This document shows, piece after piece, positions 1 to 8,820 of a stretch of DNA of 64,000 bases. Both the position numbers and the translations under genes were made by a program. The notes beneath the pieces were generated by a model. The model did no database searches and was not told where the DNA came from. It saw only the letters and a list, made by a program, of their open reading frames with translations. The first letter of the stretch is position 1, and each line of letters begins with the position of its first letter. Origin of the DNA: Caballeronia sp. GAFFF1 (GTDB taxonomy: Bacteria > Pseudomonadota > Gammaproteobacteria > Burkholderiales > Burkholderiaceae); assembly GCF_023630705.1 (NCBI RefSeq), contig NZ_JALQEM010000034.1, positions 124,001-188,000 on the forward strand, written 5' to 3'.

Positions 1-464
1 TCCGCGCAAGCTCGGCGCAGCCAGTGGTGCTGCTTGCACGGCGCGATCATCCGCTCGTCGAACGCGGCGGCGTGGCACGCATCGACGACCTGCGCGATTA
101 TCCGCTCGCCCTCATGCCGCCCACGTTCGGCATCGGCCACGTCGTGAAGATGGTGGAACTGGCGGAGGGCGTCTCCATCCGCGCGACACTCACGACCAAC
201 TCCCTCACCGCATTGAAGCGCATCGTGAGCGCGGGGGACTTCATCACGTTGATCGGTGCGTTCGCTGCGTATCGCGAGATTGCGAGCGGCGAGATGAAGA
301 CGGTGCCCATTGCGCACCCCGTCTTCGAGAACATTCAGGCGCGCGTGTTGTTGAAGGCGGGCAGGCCGCTCGCAGCCGGACCCCAGGCGCTGCTCACATG
401 GCTGCTGGACGCCATGCCGATGTTCGCGCAACGTGACAAGCGTCGCAAGCGCTCAGCAAAATGA
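1..464 (+). CDS. LysR-type transcriptional regulator, C-terminal part (5' end outside window)
   Basis: The frame is open from base 3 to the TAA at 462-464, so only the last ~153 residues are present and the start lies upstream of the window. The visible part looks like the second half of a LysR substrate-binding domain: a strand with 'VVLLARRDHPL', a 'TNSLTALKRIVSAGDFITL' stretch typical of the effector-binding cleft, and a basic tail (KRRKR). The helix-turn-helix is not in the window and the target genes cannot be inferred. It converges on the GGDEF-EAL gene with 22 bases between the stops. Confidence 0.8.
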   Translation, partial: RASSAQPVVLLARRDHPLVERGGVARIDDLRDYPLALMPPTFGIGHVVKMVELAEGVSIRATLTTNSLTALKRIVSAGDFITLIGAFAAYREIASGEMKTVPIAHPVFENIQARVLLKAGRPLAAGPQALLTWLLDAMPMFAQRDKRRKRSAK

Positions 465-486
465 TGTAACGGCGCTGCCCGCAGCC

Positions 487-2766
487 TTAACGCACGCCGT
501 CTGCTTCCACGCAAGCGGCCTGCTCAAGCAATGCTTCGAGCGCAACCGGCCGCGAGCGGAGAAAGCCCTGCATCTTGTCGCAACCGGCTTCTTTGAGGCG
601 TTCCAGTTGCTCCTGCGTCTCGACACCTTCGGCCACCACGATCACGCCGAGCTTGTGCGCGAGATCGATCACGCCTTCGACCACCGTGCGCGTCATCGCG
701 TCGGTGGCGATGTTATCGACGAAGGACTTGTCCAGCTTCAGCACGTCCGGCCTGAAGCGCGCCAGATAACTCAGGCTCGAATAGCCGGTACCGAAATCGT
801 CGATGGCGATGCGCACGCCAAGCGCGCGCAGTTTCGACAGGACGCCCTGGGCGTCGTCGACATTCTCGATCAGCGCGGACTCGGTAATTTCGAGCGTAAT
901 GCAATTCGCGTCGATGCCGGATCGCTTGATGACATGCTGAAGGACGGGAACGAGCCGTGGATCGCGCAACTGCTTCGGCGAGACGTTCACCGCGACCGAC
1001 CGCACCTCGGGCACGGATGCGGCAAGGCGCCTTGCCGCCTGCACGGCTTCGCGAATGATCCAGTGCCCCGCCTCCACGATCAGCCCGCTTTCTTCCAGCA
1101 CGGGCACGAACGCCGCCGGCGAAATGAGACCGATCTGCGGATGCTGCCAGCGCAACAGCGCCTCGACACCGACAAGCCCGTCCGTGTGGATGGAGTATTG
1201 CGGCTGATAGTGCAGAACGAACTGGTTGTCGCGAATGGCGCCGTGCAATTCGGTCTCGAGATGCGCGCGCGCGAGGTCGTCCTTCTCGCGCTCGCCGAAC
1301 ACGCGAAATGCGTTGCGGCCGGCGCGTTTTGCGGCATACATGGCCATGTCCGCGCTGATGAACAGCGTCTCGGGCGTGCGGCCATGTTCGGGGTACAGAG
1401 CAACGCCGATCGAGCATGTCATGTTGACGGTCTTGCAGCCGGTCTTGATCGGCCGGCTACAGGCAAGCGCAAGCCGTCTGCACGCGCGCTCGATCCGTTC
1501 CTGATCGAATGCGCCGGGAAGAACAATGGTGAATTCGTCGCCACCGGCACGCGCCGCGACTGCGCCTTGCGGCATAGCCTCGCCGATGCGTTCGGCAATC
1601 GCCTTGAGCACGGCATCGCCCGCGCTGTGGCCCGCCGTATCGTTGATGGACTTGAAGCGGTCGATGTCGATGAACAGATACGCGAACGGCTCGCCCGACG
1701 CGCATCGCTCGACGAGCGCATGCATCATCGCGTTGCGGTTGTGCAGTCCGGTGAGGCTGTCGGTGTTCGCGAGGCGATTGAGCGCCTGCAAGTTCATGCG
1801 TTCTTCGGTCGCGTCGACGCATACGCTGACTACGCGCGAGACCGCGCCGTCTTCGCTGACAGGATAGATGTCCGCGCGCACCCAGCGCGTGCGGTCGCCG
1901 GCAAGACACAAACGGAAATAGCTCTGCGACGGCGCGCCGCTATTCACGGCATCGCGCATCTTGGCGCGCAGGCCGGGCATGTCCTCGGAATGCACGCGCT
2001 GCATCCACGCCGTCTTGTCGGTTTCGAGCGCGGCCACGGGCATTTCCCACATGCGTTCGAACGCCGAGCTCACATGCAATAGTTCCTTGAAGTCATGGCT
2101 CGCGGTCCAGAAGACGGCATCGACGTGGTCTTCCATGTCCTTCTGCACGCGGGCATTGCCGCGCAGTTCCTCGATCAGATCGACTTCCGCCGTGATATCG
2201 CGCGATTTGCAGAGCACCGCGACGACGCAGCCTTCTTCGCCATAGACCGGCGCGAACGTGGACGTCCACCACTTCGGCGAGCCGGCCATCGTCGGGCATG
2301 CGCCCGAGAACGAAACGGACTGGCCCGCCTTCGCGTGTTCGAATGCCGCCCGCGCGTCCGCGCCGTCCCACAGCGCGAGCCAGTCGATGCCGACAATTTC
2401 CTTCGCATCTGCCGCTTCCAGCAGCCGCGTGCCGACATCGGAGATGCAGGTCACGCGGCCATCGAGATCGAGCAGCTTGATGCAGTCTTCGGCGATGGAA
2501 AGCAGCCCGTTCGAGAACTGCTGCGCGGCGAAGAGCTGGCGTTTGGACCGCAGCATGCAATGCACGACCGCCACGGCTGCGGCGCACGCGGCGCTCAGGA
2601 CAAGCGCGCACGCATGCGGCACGAACGGCGTCAGGCACGCGACGAGCGCCGCGCCCAGCACCGCCAGCGCGTAGGCGTCGAACCGGCGCGCGCGTTCCAC
2701 GTACGGCAGTCGCCGCGCGACGCTATCGCCGATCGCTCCGAGAAAATCGCTCGCTCTTTCCTGCAC
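487..2766 (-). CDS. PAS-containing GGDEF/EAL cyclic-di-GMP protein
   Basis: This 759-residue protein has an N-terminal membrane region (hydrophobic residues ~30-68), at least two PAS-like sensor regions (~75-320), a GGDEF domain with an intact GGDEF motif near residue 405 after 'LTGLHNRN', and an EAL domain with 'EALLRW' near 533, 'DDFGTGYSSL' and 'KLDKSFV'. Both halves keep the main catalytic motifs, so diguanylate cyclase and phosphodiesterase activity are both possible. The RxxD inhibitory site that normally lies five residues before GGDEF is absent (P-Q-G-A there). The start codon read here is GTG. It is likely an inner-membrane sensor affecting motility or biofilm. The signal is unknown. 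Confidence 0.9.
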   Translation of the reverse strand: MQERASDFLGAIGDSVARRLPYVERARRFDAYALAVLGAALVACLTPFVPHACALVLSAACAAAVAVVHCMLRSKRQLFAAQQFSNGLLSIAEDCIKLLDLDGRVTCISDVGTRLLEAADAKEIVGIDWLALWDGADARAAFEHAKAGQSVSFSGACPTMAGSPKWWTSTFAPVYGEEGCVVAVLCKSRDITAEVDLIEELRGNARVQKDMEDHVDAVFWTASHDFKELLHVSSAFERMWEMPVAALETDKTAWMQRVHSEDMPGLRAKMRDAVNSGAPSQSYFRLCLAGDRTRWVRADIYPVSEDGAVSRVVSVCVDATEERMNLQALNRLANTDSLTGLHNRNAMMHALVERCASGEPFAYLFIDIDRFKSINDTAGHSAGDAVLKAIAERIGEAMPQGAVAARAGGDEFTIVLPGAFDQERIERACRRLALACSRPIKTGCKTVNMTCSIGVALYPEHGRTPETLFISADMAMYAAKRAGRNAFRVFGEREKDDLARAHLETELHGAIRDNQFVLHYQPQYSIHTDGLVGVEALLRWQHPQIGLISPAAFVPVLEESGLIVEAGHWIIREAVQAARRLAASVPEVRSVAVNVSPKQLRDPRLVPVLQHVIKRSGIDANCITLEITESALIENVDDAQGVLSKLRALGVRIAIDDFGTGYSSLSYLARFRPDVLKLDKSFVDNIATDAMTRTVVEGVIDLAHKLGVIVVAEGVETQEQLERLKEAGCDKMQGFLRSRPVALEALLEQAACVEADGVR

Positions 2767-2887
2767 TGCTGTGGTCCCTTTCCGCCGTGAGTGCGGCGTT
2801 ACTCGCTGCTTAACGGCGCGATGCGGAAAGTCTTGAGCCGGGCAATGCTCCGGAGAAATGCGGACGAAACCTGCCTCTGCGCGTGAA

Positions 2888-5059
2888 TCAATGCGTGAGC
2901 GGCGCGCCTTTCAAGGCCGACGCGATTTCCCTCGCCAGCGTCTCCGCGCGATACGGTTTGCTCAACAGCGTCACGTTCGGACGCAGCACGCCGTCGCGCA
3001 AGATGATGTCGCGCGTGTAGCCCGAAACGTAGATGACGGGCACGGGCCGTGTCTGCGCGAACGCCCATTCCGCGAGATCGGCGCACTTCGTCTTGCCGGG
3101 CATCACCACGTCGGTCAGGATGAGGTCCACGCCGACGCCGCTTTGCAGCACGCTCATCGCGGCATCGCCGTTCGCGGCCTTGAGTACGGTGTAGTGCAAG
3201 GCTTCGAGAATGGCGACTGTCGACGAAAGCACGGCGGCATCGTCATCCACCACGAGCAGCGTCGCGCCGCCCGTCTGCGTGGCGAGCGGGCCGCCGGGCA
3301 CGGCCACGGATTCTGGTTCGAAGCTGCGCGGAAAGTACAGTTCGACCGTGGTGCCCGAGCCTACCGTGCTCGATATGTCGATATGTCCGCCCGATTGCTT
3401 GACGAAGCCGAACACCATGCTCAAGCCGAGGCCCGTTCCGTGCCCTTCGGGCTTGGTCGTGAAGAACGGCTCGAACGCGTGTTCGAGCACGTGAGGGGCC
3501 ATGCCCGAGCCGGTGTCGGATGCGCAAAGCCGCACGTATTCGCCGGGGCGCACGTCCTTGCCTTCGCACGCCGCTTCGCCGAGCACTTCGTTGGAGCATG
3601 TCAGCGTGAACTTGCCGTCGCCGCGAATCGCGTCGCGTGCGTTGATCGCGAGATTGAGCAGCGCATTTTCCAGCTGATTGCGGTCGACGCAGAAGTTCCA
3701 GGCATCGTCCGGCCAGTGCGTGCCGATGGACACCGACGCGCCAACGGCATGCTGCAACAGTTCGCGGATTTCACCGAGCAGGCGGCGCGGATTGATGACC
3801 ACCGGCGACTGCGGCTGCCGCCGCGCGAACGACAGCAGCTGCGAGGCGAGTTTCGCGCCGCGCTCCACGGCCTCCATGGCGGCATGCACGCGCTCGGGCA
3901 CGCGCGGGTCCGTCGGCGGAAGATACTGCAGCAATTGCAGATTGCCGCTGATGGCTTGCAGCGTATTGTTGAAGTCGTGCGCGACGCCGCCTGTCATCGC
4001 GCCGAGCGCCTCCATTTTCAGGCTCTGGCGCAGTTGCGCTTCCACCGCGATGCGCGCGGCGACCGCCTCCGATATCTTGTCTTCGAGGCCGCGCGTGAGT
4101 TCCTTCAGGCTCTCTTCCGCAATCTTGCGGTCGTGAATGTCAACGAGGACGCCGGGAAAGCGCAAAGGCCGGCCGCGTTCGTCGTAGTCGCAGCGGCCGC
4201 TCGCGAGAATCCACATCCATCCGCCGCCGGGCGTGCGAATGCGGTATTCCGCGCGATACGGCACGCCGTCGCGCACAGTGCGCTCGATCGACTCGTGCAC
4301 ATGCTCGCGATCCGCCGGATGCATGATGTCGAGCGCGGCCTCCAACGGCCAGCCCTCCGCCATCTGTTCGAAGGGAACCGAGAACGTGCGGGCGAAGCGT
4401 TCGTCGCCCAGAACGCGGTTGGACCCGATCTCCCACACGAACACGCCGAGCACGGCGCCCGAGTTCAGCGCGAGATTCAGGCGGTCGTTGGCCTCGCGCA
4501 AGGCGGCCTCCGCGACCGCGCGGTTGTGTTCGAGCAGCACGCGCTCGGTCGTATCGACGACGATGGCAAGCACGCCCGCAGGCGTGCCGTCGTCCGAGGC
4601 CACGGGACTGTAGTGCAGATCGAGCCACACTTGCGCCGGACGGCCGTGGGTCGCGAGCACGAAGCCGATGTCGTGGTACGACAGCGATTCGCCGCTCAAG
4701 CACGAGTCCACGACATTGCGGTTGAACTCCGACGCTTCCGGCCAGGCCTTTTCGATCGGCATGCCGAGAATGCCGGGATGCCGCGCGCCGGAGAACTTCG
4801 CGTACGCGTCGTTGTAGAGCAAGGTACCCTCTTCGCCCCATAGCACGGCCATCGGCAACGCATTGCGCAGCATCACCTGCACGACGGAGCGCAGCGCCTG
4901 CGGCCATTCGCCGATGCTGCGAAGCGGCGTGGCCGACCAGTCGAAATCGCGGATGGCGCGGGCTGTCTCCCCGACCCATGAATCGAGTTGAATTGAATCG
5001 ATGGTGGTGGAAGTCAAGGCCGGCCTTTGTCGAGTTTTTGCGCAGGGAGCCTCACTCAA
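2888..5059 (-). CDS. PAS hybrid histidine kinase with C-terminal receiver domain
   Basis: This 723-residue, apparently cytoplasmic kinase begins with PAS folds (first ~28-150, a second ~190-320 ending in a PAC-like 'FPGVLVDIHDRK'). A short coiled linker precedes the H-box 'GGVAHDFNNTLQAI' with phosphoacceptor H361. The HATPase domain carries 'NLAINARDAI', 'DTGSGM' and 'GTGLGLSMV'. A receiver domain from ~600 contains 'LILTDVVMPG' with D650 as the likely phosphorylation site. The HDFNN form is typical of HWE/NtrB-like hybrid kinases. The start is TTG (another TTG 14 codons later is possible), since the PAS fold begins almost at once. No response-regulator gene is adjacent, so its output partner is unknown. 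Confidence 0.88.
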   Translation of the reverse strand: MSEAPCAKTRQRPALTSTTIDSIQLDSWVGETARAIRDFDWSATPLRSIGEWPQALRSVVQVMLRNALPMAVLWGEEGTLLYNDAYAKFSGARHPGILGMPIEKAWPEASEFNRNVVDSCLSGESLSYHDIGFVLATHGRPAQVWLDLHYSPVASDDGTPAGVLAIVVDTTERVLLEHNRAVAEAALREANDRLNLALNSGAVLGVFVWEIGSNRVLGDERFARTFSVPFEQMAEGWPLEAALDIMHPADREHVHESIERTVRDGVPYRAEYRIRTPGGGWMWILASGRCDYDERGRPLRFPGVLVDIHDRKIAEESLKELTRGLEDKISEAVAARIAVEAQLRQSLKMEALGAMTGGVAHDFNNTLQAISGNLQLLQYLPPTDPRVPERVHAAMEAVERGAKLASQLLSFARRQPQSPVVINPRRLLGEIRELLQHAVGASVSIGTHWPDDAWNFCVDRNQLENALLNLAINARDAIRGDGKFTLTCSNEVLGEAACEGKDVRPGEYVRLCASDTGSGMAPHVLEHAFEPFFTTKPEGHGTGLGLSMVFGFVKQSGGHIDISSTVGSGTTVELYFPRSFEPESVAVPGGPLATQTGGATLLVVDDDAAVLSSTVAILEALHYTVLKAANGDAAMSVLQSGVGVDLILTDVVMPGKTKCADLAEWAFAQTRPVPVIYVSGYTRDIILRDGVLRPNVTLLSKPYRAETLAREIASALKGAPLTH

Positions 5060-5167
5060 GAGCCGCGCGCTTCATGCGAGAGCATAAGGGCTATTGCGCT
5101 CGCACGCGCGAAAAAGACGCTCGTCGTCATGCGCGCCGCGCTGGACCGTCAGGAAGAATTGCGTGGC

Positions 5168-5806
5168 TTAAGGCGTCTTCGGCCGACGCACGACACGCAC
5201 TTTGGCCGAGCGTCCGCCTCCGCAAAAGAAGCGGTCATGCCCGTCCGATTCCAGCCCCGAGATGCTCGCCCCCTCGGGCATGTCGAGCCGTTCGAGCACA
5301 TGGCCCGTAGCCGGATCGACGTGCCGCAATTCGCTTTCATCGCCTTCCCATGTGGCGTGCCACAACTCGCCTTCGACCCACGTAACGCCCGTCACGAACC
5401 GGTTCGATTCGATGGTGCGCAGAACCTCGCCGCTCGTCGCATCGATCTGATGGATCTTGCGGTCACGGTACTGGCCGACCCAGAGCGTGCCTTCGCCCCA
5501 CGCAAGGCCCGAGTCCGCACCGCCGCCGGGCGCCGGAATCGTCGAGACGACGCGGCCCGTTCGCGGATCGATCTTGTGAATGCGGTCTTCCGCAATCTGA
5601 TAGAGATGCTCGCCATCGAAAGCCGTTCCCGCATGAGCCGCGACATGAAGCGTGCGTTGCGGCTCGCCCGTCGCGGGATCGAAAGCGTTGAGCGTATCGC
5701 CTGCCGCGAACCACACGGCATGACCGTCGAACGTCACGCCGTGCACGCCTTCCACATCCGGGAAAGGCCCGTATTCACGGATGATTTCTGCTTTCGCGCG
5801 TTTCAT
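5168..5806 (-). CDS. Small beta-propeller (Vgb/SMP-30-like) protein
   Basis: The 212-residue protein consists almost wholly of ~40-residue repeats of the type 'G.. LWVGQYRDRKIHQIDATSGEVLRTI' and 'LYQIAEDRIHKIDPRTGRVVSTI', the pattern of Vgb/SMP-30/glutamine cyclotransferase-like propellers. No signal peptide is visible. About five blades can be counted, fewer than a closed six- or seven-blade propeller, so it may oligomerise or be a reduced form. The ATG at 5806 follows a GAGGA ribosome site. No catalytic residues can be assigned and the function is unknown. Confidence 0.75.
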   Translation of the reverse strand: MKRAKAEIIREYGPFPDVEGVHGVTFDGHAVWFAAGDTLNAFDPATGEPQRTLHVAAHAGTAFDGEHLYQIAEDRIHKIDPRTGRVVSTIPAPGGGADSGLAWGEGTLWVGQYRDRKIHQIDATSGEVLRTIESNRFVTGVTWVEGELWHATWEGDESELRHVDPATGHVLERLDMPEGASISGLESDGHDRFFCGGGRSAKVRVVRRPKTP

Positions 5807-5851
5807 GGCTCGGTCCTCTCGTCGCGCATCGTTCGATGCATTGCGATGATG

Positions 5852-7072
5852 CTAGCCGCTCGCGAGGTCGGCGGGGAGTAACAAGGCCGGCGTGAATCCC
5901 GGCGTGGGCGGCGCGAGCCACCGGCGCGCGCGGCCGCGCCCGAACGACTGCACCTTGCCCGACGCGGCCAATGTTTCCAGCGCGCGTTGCACCGTGCGTT
6001 GGCTGGCGTTGAGCGCAAGGGCCAACGCGGAACTCGACCACGCTTCGCCGTCAGCCAGAAAGGCGAGCAGCGGCGCGTGCGCGTCGTCCAGAGGCCGCGC
6101 GAGCACGGCAACATGTGCCGCTCGGTGCGGCGCGAGCGCGTACCCGTCGCGCGTCGCCCGAATCTGCGCGAGCGGTCGCAGCAGCGTGCGCAAGCGTCCC
6201 ATCTCGACTCGCAACCGCGCGCGATGCGTCTCGTCCGCGTGACGCATGCGAAACGCCGATGCAATCAGTCGATCGCGCGGCACGTCGTCGGGCGATGCCT
6301 CGCCGAGCAAGCGTGCGAGCGTGAAGAGCACCGGGCGCGTCGCGAGCGAGACGACTGTGTGCGCATCGCGCACGGCATGGCGGCAGGCGTCGATGACGAG
6401 CGTGTTCGATGCGAACAATGCTTCCACATCGTCCAGCAGGACATGACGCGTGTCGCCCTGTGCGATGAACCGCGCAGCGGGCGTATCGAGCAGCGCGCGC
6501 GCATGGTCGACTTCCGCGGACAGCGCTGCAATGCCCGCGACTCGCGCGGCTTGTCTCGCACGATGCAGCGCGGCGCGCGCTCTTTTCGCCTGAAGACGGC
6601 GCATGGCGATGCCCGCTTCGATCAGCGCATGCGCGGCAAGCAACGCGGGCGGCAGCGCGGACGCACCGAGCGCGCGAAGCGTCTCTTCGGCTTCGTCGAT
6701 GCGCCCGATGAGGAGCGCGCGTCGCGCGTCGAGATAACGCGCGTGCGCCGCGTTGATGCGATCGCCGTGCGCTTCGAGCGTCGCGCGCGCGCGGTCCAGC
6801 GCCTTCGCGGGCCACGCGAGTTCCCGCGATGCGAGCGCAATCTCGGCTTCAGCCACGACGCAGCGGGCGCGCGCCACCGCTTCCTTCACGCCGAACGCGC
6901 GAGACGCGCGCCTGAGCAGCGTCTTCGCCCGCGGGAAGTCGCCGAGCTGCGCCATCGCGATGCCGCGCAGCGCGAGCGCGGGGGCATCGTCGCGCAGCGC
7001 CACGCGATTCAGCGCGCCGAGCGGATCGCCCGCCGCGAGCGCGCGCGCCGCCGCCGTCATCAACGAATCCAT
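5852..7072 (-). CDS. Helical-repeat protein with C-terminal winged helix-turn-helix
   Basis: The 406-residue protein has an alanine- and arginine-rich, TPR-like all-helical N-terminal two thirds (~1-250), then a region ending in a winged-helix segment (~340-395) in which 'ALALNASQRTVQRALETL' is the recognition-helix-like stretch and 'SFGRGRARRWL' the wing. This architecture suggests a transcriptional regulator responding to a protein partner or small signal. It is divergent from the DUF899 gene (128 bases between starts); a 10-base perfect palindrome CCATGCATGG at 7130-7139 lies between them and is a possible operator. It may regulate the DUF899/DUF2182 pair. Confidence 0.75.
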   Translation of the reverse strand: MDSLMTAAARALAAGDPLGALNRVALRDDAPALALRGIAMAQLGDFPRAKTLLRRASRAFGVKEAVARARCVVAEAEIALASRELAWPAKALDRARATLEAHGDRINAAHARYLDARRALLIGRIDEAEETLRALGASALPPALLAAHALIEAGIAMRRLQAKRARAALHRARQAARVAGIAALSAEVDHARALLDTPAARFIAQGDTRHVLLDDVEALFASNTLVIDACRHAVRDAHTVVSLATRPVLFTLARLLGEASPDDVPRDRLIASAFRMRHADETHRARLRVEMGRLRTLLRPLAQIRATRDGYALAPHRAAHVAVLARPLDDAHAPLLAFLADGEAWSSSALALALNASQRTVQRALETLAASGKVQSFGRGRARRWLAPPTPGFTPALLLPADLASG

Positions 7073-7200
7073 GCGAATCCCGACACGCTTGTCACTCCCC
7101 CGCGTCCGATGCCCCGCACTAATCTAACACCATGCATGGCGAGCCTTGCAATGATCCCAAACCGGTGCGCACGCACCGCCGCACAACGGAGGCAACGCAA

Positions 7201-7962
7201 ATGACGACTCACACCACTGCGACACACAATGACTGGCTCGCCGCACGGCTCGATCTGCTGAAAGCGGAAAAGGAACTCACGCGCCGAAGCGACGAACTCG
7301 CGCGGCAACGTCAGGCTTTGCCGTGGGTTCGCATCGACAAGACGTATCGCTTCGATACCGAAGCCGGCGATGCCACGCTCGCCGACCTCTTTGGCGGGCG
7401 CTCGCAACTGCTCGTCTATCACTTCATGTTCGGACCGGACTGGAGCGCGGGCTGTCCGTCGTGCTCGTCGATTGCGGACGGCTTCGATGGCTTCGCAGTT
7501 CATCTCGCGCATCACGATGTCGCGCTGTGGGCGGTCTCGCGCGCGTCCATCGACAAGGTAACGGCCTATAAAAAGCGCATGGGATGGCGCTTTCCGTGGG
7601 CGTCCGCGAAGAATGGCGAGTTCAACTACGACTTCAACGTGTCGTTCACGGAGGCGCAGCAGCGCGCGGGCGACATCGAATACAACTTCGCGCGCGGCGG
7701 CCACGCGATGGACATGAAGGACGCGCCCGGACCCGTGAAGGCATTCGCCGCCGCTTGCGGGACGGACGCGCCGACCTTCACGCGCGATCGCCCCGGCATG
7801 AGCGCATTCGCGATGGAAGACGGCGTCGTCTATCACACGTATTCGGCGTATGCGCGCGGGCTCGATGCGCTGTGGGGCATGTATCAATGGCTCGATCGCG
7901 CGCCGAAAGGACGCAATGAGAACGGCACCTGGTGGAAACGCCATGACGAGTACGCGGACTGA
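7201..7962 (+). CDS. DUF899 thioredoxin-like protein
   Basis: The protein is 253 residues from the ATG at 7201, which has a GGAGG ribosome site about 8 bases upstream; an in-frame ATG at 7132 has none. It shows the DUF899 pattern: 'LPWVRIDKTYRFDT', then 'LLVYHFMFGPDWSAGCPSCSSIADG', where the C-P-S-C pair occupies the thioredoxin-like position, and later 'YHTYSAYARGLDALWGMYQWLDRAP'. DUF899 proteins are thioredoxin-fold proteins without an established substrate. The last 20 bases overlap the start of the DUF2182 reading frame, so the two are probably co-transcribed. Confidence 0.9.
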   Translation: MTTHTTATHNDWLAARLDLLKAEKELTRRSDELARQRQALPWVRIDKTYRFDTEAGDATLADLFGGRSQLLVYHFMFGPDWSAGCPSCSSIADGFDGFAVHLAHHDVALWAVSRASIDKVTAYKKRMGWRFPWASAKNGEFNYDFNVSFTEAQQRAGDIEYNFARGGHAMDMKDAPGPVKAFAAACGTDAPTFTRDRPGMSAFAMEDGVVYHTYSAYARGLDALWGMYQWLDRAPKGRNENGTWWKRHDEYAD

Positions 7963-8656
7963 TTTCGGCATGCTGAGCGATGATGAGCGGCGCGGACTCG
8001 TCGCGCTGCTTGCCTTCGCGTTCGCGCTCAGTGCCGGGATGCTCGCCGCATGTCACGCGTGCATGCCCTCGATGGACTAGGCGCGTCCTTGCGGCCAGAC
8101 GCCGCTCGGCGCGGCAGTCGCCTTCGTCGCGGCGTGGGCCGTCATGATGAACGCGATGATGCTGCCGCCCTTCGCGCAGACGTTGTGGCGCTACCACCGG
8201 TGCGGTGCGGCGGCGCTTGTCTCCATGACGGCGGGTTATGTCACGGCATGGTCGATAACCGGCATCGCGATGTATCCGATTTGCGCGACGTGGAGCGTGC
8301 CTTTCATGGCGAAGCCCGTCACGGGCGGCGCGGTGATTGTGCTTGCAGGCATCGCGCAGTCGAGCCGATGGAAGGCGCGCCGCCTCGCGCGTTGCCGCGC
8401 CGCCAGAGAGCATCGCTCGACGCTGCTTGCATCGTATGGACACGGCATGCGGCACGGCATGCAGTGCATTGCATCGTGCGCGGCGCTCACGGTGGCTTTA
8501 TGCGTCGCGGGCATGACGGACCCCCGAGCAATGGCTGCGGTGACGTTCGCCGTCGCCGCCGAACGCCTGCTGCCTTTCGGGCATCGCGTGGCCAAAGGCA
8601 TGGGTGTACTGATGATCGCAGCGGGCGCCGCGTGGATGCTTCACGCAGTCGCATGA
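7943..8656 (+). pseudogene. DUF2182 membrane protein interrupted by an in-frame TAG
   Basis: From ATG 7943 the frame encodes a short N-terminus and one hydrophobic segment ('LVALLAFAFALSAGMLAACHA') and stops at TAG 8078-8080. The same frame then continues without a shift through the DUF2182 core: 'AVMMNAMMLPPFAQTLWRY', 'ATWSVPFMAKP', a His-rich loop 'YGHGMRHGMQC' and a final membrane helix, ending at TGA 8654-8656. DUF2182 proteins are predicted multi-pass metal-binding membrane proteins. With the TAG read through the length would be about 236 residues. Either the gene is broken, or translation restarts near ATG 8144 giving 170 residues without the first helix, or the TAG is a sequence error. 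Confidence 0.65.
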
Positions 8657-8703
8657 AATAAAACGATCGGCCGTACGCTTTCCTCATCCATGTTTTCCCG
8701 GAC

Positions 8704-8730
8704 TCAAGCGCGGCGCGATGCGGTCGATAT
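8704..8730 (+). promoter_or_regulatory. Candidate sigma-28 (FliA) promoter for the chemoreceptor
   Basis: TCAA at 8704-8707, exactly 15 bases, then GTCGATAT at 8723-8730. This fits the sigma-28 pattern TAAA-N15-GCCGATAA with one mismatch in the first box and two in the second. It lies about 90 bases before the chemoreceptor start. Chemotaxis genes are a standard sigma-28 target, which makes the match plausible but unproven. Confidence 0.45.
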
Positions 8731-8820
8731 ACAAAGGTCGATGGATTCCCTCGGCCGCGCAGTGGGCGCAGCATCGCCGCCTCCGCGTGAATGACGCGAT
8801 GCAGCCATTTCGGGGAATTC

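Noticed and set aside
433..2082. Long plus-strand open frame (549 codons) opposite the first GGDEF-EAL gene
   Set aside because: It is a high-GC antisense shadow: Arg/His/Ala-rich with no domain motifs, while the minus strand has complete GGDEF and EAL domains.
2858..4843. Plus-strand open frame of 661 codons opposite the hybrid kinase
   Set aside because: Composition is Arg/His-rich and motif-free; the minus strand carries PAS, H-box, HATPase and receiver motifs.
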